A stretch of DNA of 64,000 bases from Enterococcus sp. 9E7_DIV0242 (GTDB lineage: Bacteria > Bacillota > Bacilli > Lactobacillales > Enterococcaceae). Under the pieces are notes generated by a model. That model saw only the letters and a program-made list of their open reading frames with translations, had not been told where the DNA came from and searched no databases. The DNA lies in the NCBI RefSeq assembly GCF_002140975.2, contig NZ_CP147247.1:310001-374000 (forward strand), written 5' to 3'. Made by a program: the position numbers and the translations under genes. Positions 63,590-64,000 of the stretch are shown one piece after another. Numbering within the stretch: the first letter of the stretch is position 1; every line of letters begins with the position of its first letter.

Positions 63590-64000
63590 ATGGTGGATAT
63601 TCTCAGGGATATAGGGGTGATCCATCGAGCCTTGGATTCGATTGCTAACATAGAGTTCAAGGATTTCGCGCTTACCAGGGGACAATATCTCTACTTGGTG
63701 AGGATAGTTGAAAATCCTGGTATCATTCCAGATAAATTAGCGGAAATGATCAAGGTCGACCGGACAACAACGGCCAGAGCTGTAAAAAAGCTGGAAGATA
63801 CTGGCTTTATCGAAAAAAAGCCAGATGAACAGAATAAAAAAATTAAACGACTATTCCCAACAAGTAGAGGAGAGGAAGTAGCAGCATATATTATTAAAGA
63901 GACTATCTACTCGAACAGTCGGGCATTAACAGGATTTAGTGAAGAAGAGGCAGAGGAACTTTCACTGTTGCTTCAAAGGGTTAGAGCCAATATCGAAGAT
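63590..64000 (+). CDS. MarR family regulator, partial
   Basis: The frame is open from ATG 63590 to the window edge (137 codons seen, no stop). It reads as a MarR winged helix: IEFKDFALTRGQYLYLVRIV, then KLAEMIKVDRTTTARAVKKL as recognition part, the wing KPDEQNKKIKRLFPT, and a dimer helix after it. GGGGAGG lies about ten bases ahead. The regulated genes must lie beyond the window. Confidence 0.78.
   Translation, partial: MVDILRDIGVIHRALDSIANIEFKDFALTRGQYLYLVRIVENPGIIPDKLAEMIKVDRTTTARAVKKLEDTGFIEKKPDEQNKKIKRLFPTSRGEEVAAYIIKETIYSNSRALTGFSEEEAEELSLLLQRVRANIED

Overview
The window is low-GC Firmicutes DNA, most probably from an Enterococcus. The main evidence is gene content and order: an eight-gene chorismate/Phe/Tyr operon, psr (LytR-CpsA-Psr), thyA-folA, lexA facing a DUF896 gene, transketolase, a GH73-LysM autolysin, cysK, perR-ridA and a water-forming NADH oxidase. 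As far as I recall this resembles the E. faecalis chromosome around aroE to nox. Strong AAGGAGG ribosome sites, frequent TTG/GTG starts and U-tailed hairpins between transcription units fit. I cannot name the species.

Layout. 1-801: an FtsX-like membrane protein. 878-9779: the aromatic amino acid operon (aroE, DAHP synthase, a GNAT-aroB fused frame, aroC, tyrA, aroA, aroK, pheA), ending in a terminator near 10076. In front of it is a 20-codon leader peptide rich in Tyr and Phe codons, followed by two terminators. The leader RNA can be read as six segments in which each pairs with either neighbour, so a ribosome stalled on Tyr/Phe codons would disarm both terminators. This is the most exciting signal in the window. 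10332-24750: housekeeping genes (psr, degV, uup-like ABC-F, thyA, folA, lexA, tkt, autolysin, ispH, cysK). 25873-30591: redox and regulatory genes (perR, ridA, nox, XRE).

30834-44502 is accessory: YitT-type membrane proteins, an isochorismatase-like hydrolase, a radical SAM protein, a LysM protein, an MFS exporter, a DUF4097 lipoprotein, a ROK-MFS-DUF1349 operon, ohr, and an APH gene overlapping an HD gene cut by an in-frame TAG. The minus-strand MFS exporter has its own leader peptide and mutually exclusive RNA pairings, which suggests drug-inducible attenuation.

44545-58277 is the most mobile part. An IS21-family element (46083-48443, target duplication GTAGT) splits an XRE regulator gene whose halves rejoin perfectly in frame. 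An ISL3-family element (56345-57861, target duplication GAAACAAT) replaces the last seven residues of a GNAT gene. Beside the ISL3 element, a 23-residue hydrophobic peptide gene with its own ribosome site and terminator lies on the minus strand. 58293-64000 holds a ROK regulator with a HAD phosphatase, an AadE-like nucleotidyltransferase, small membrane and VOC proteins, a PAT-like acetyltransferase and a MarR regulator cut by the window edge.

I saw no tRNA, rRNA, CRISPR array, prophage or T-box (no TGGNACCGCG-like bulge was found before the aro operon). All pairings and start choices were read by eye, without folding software or database searches.
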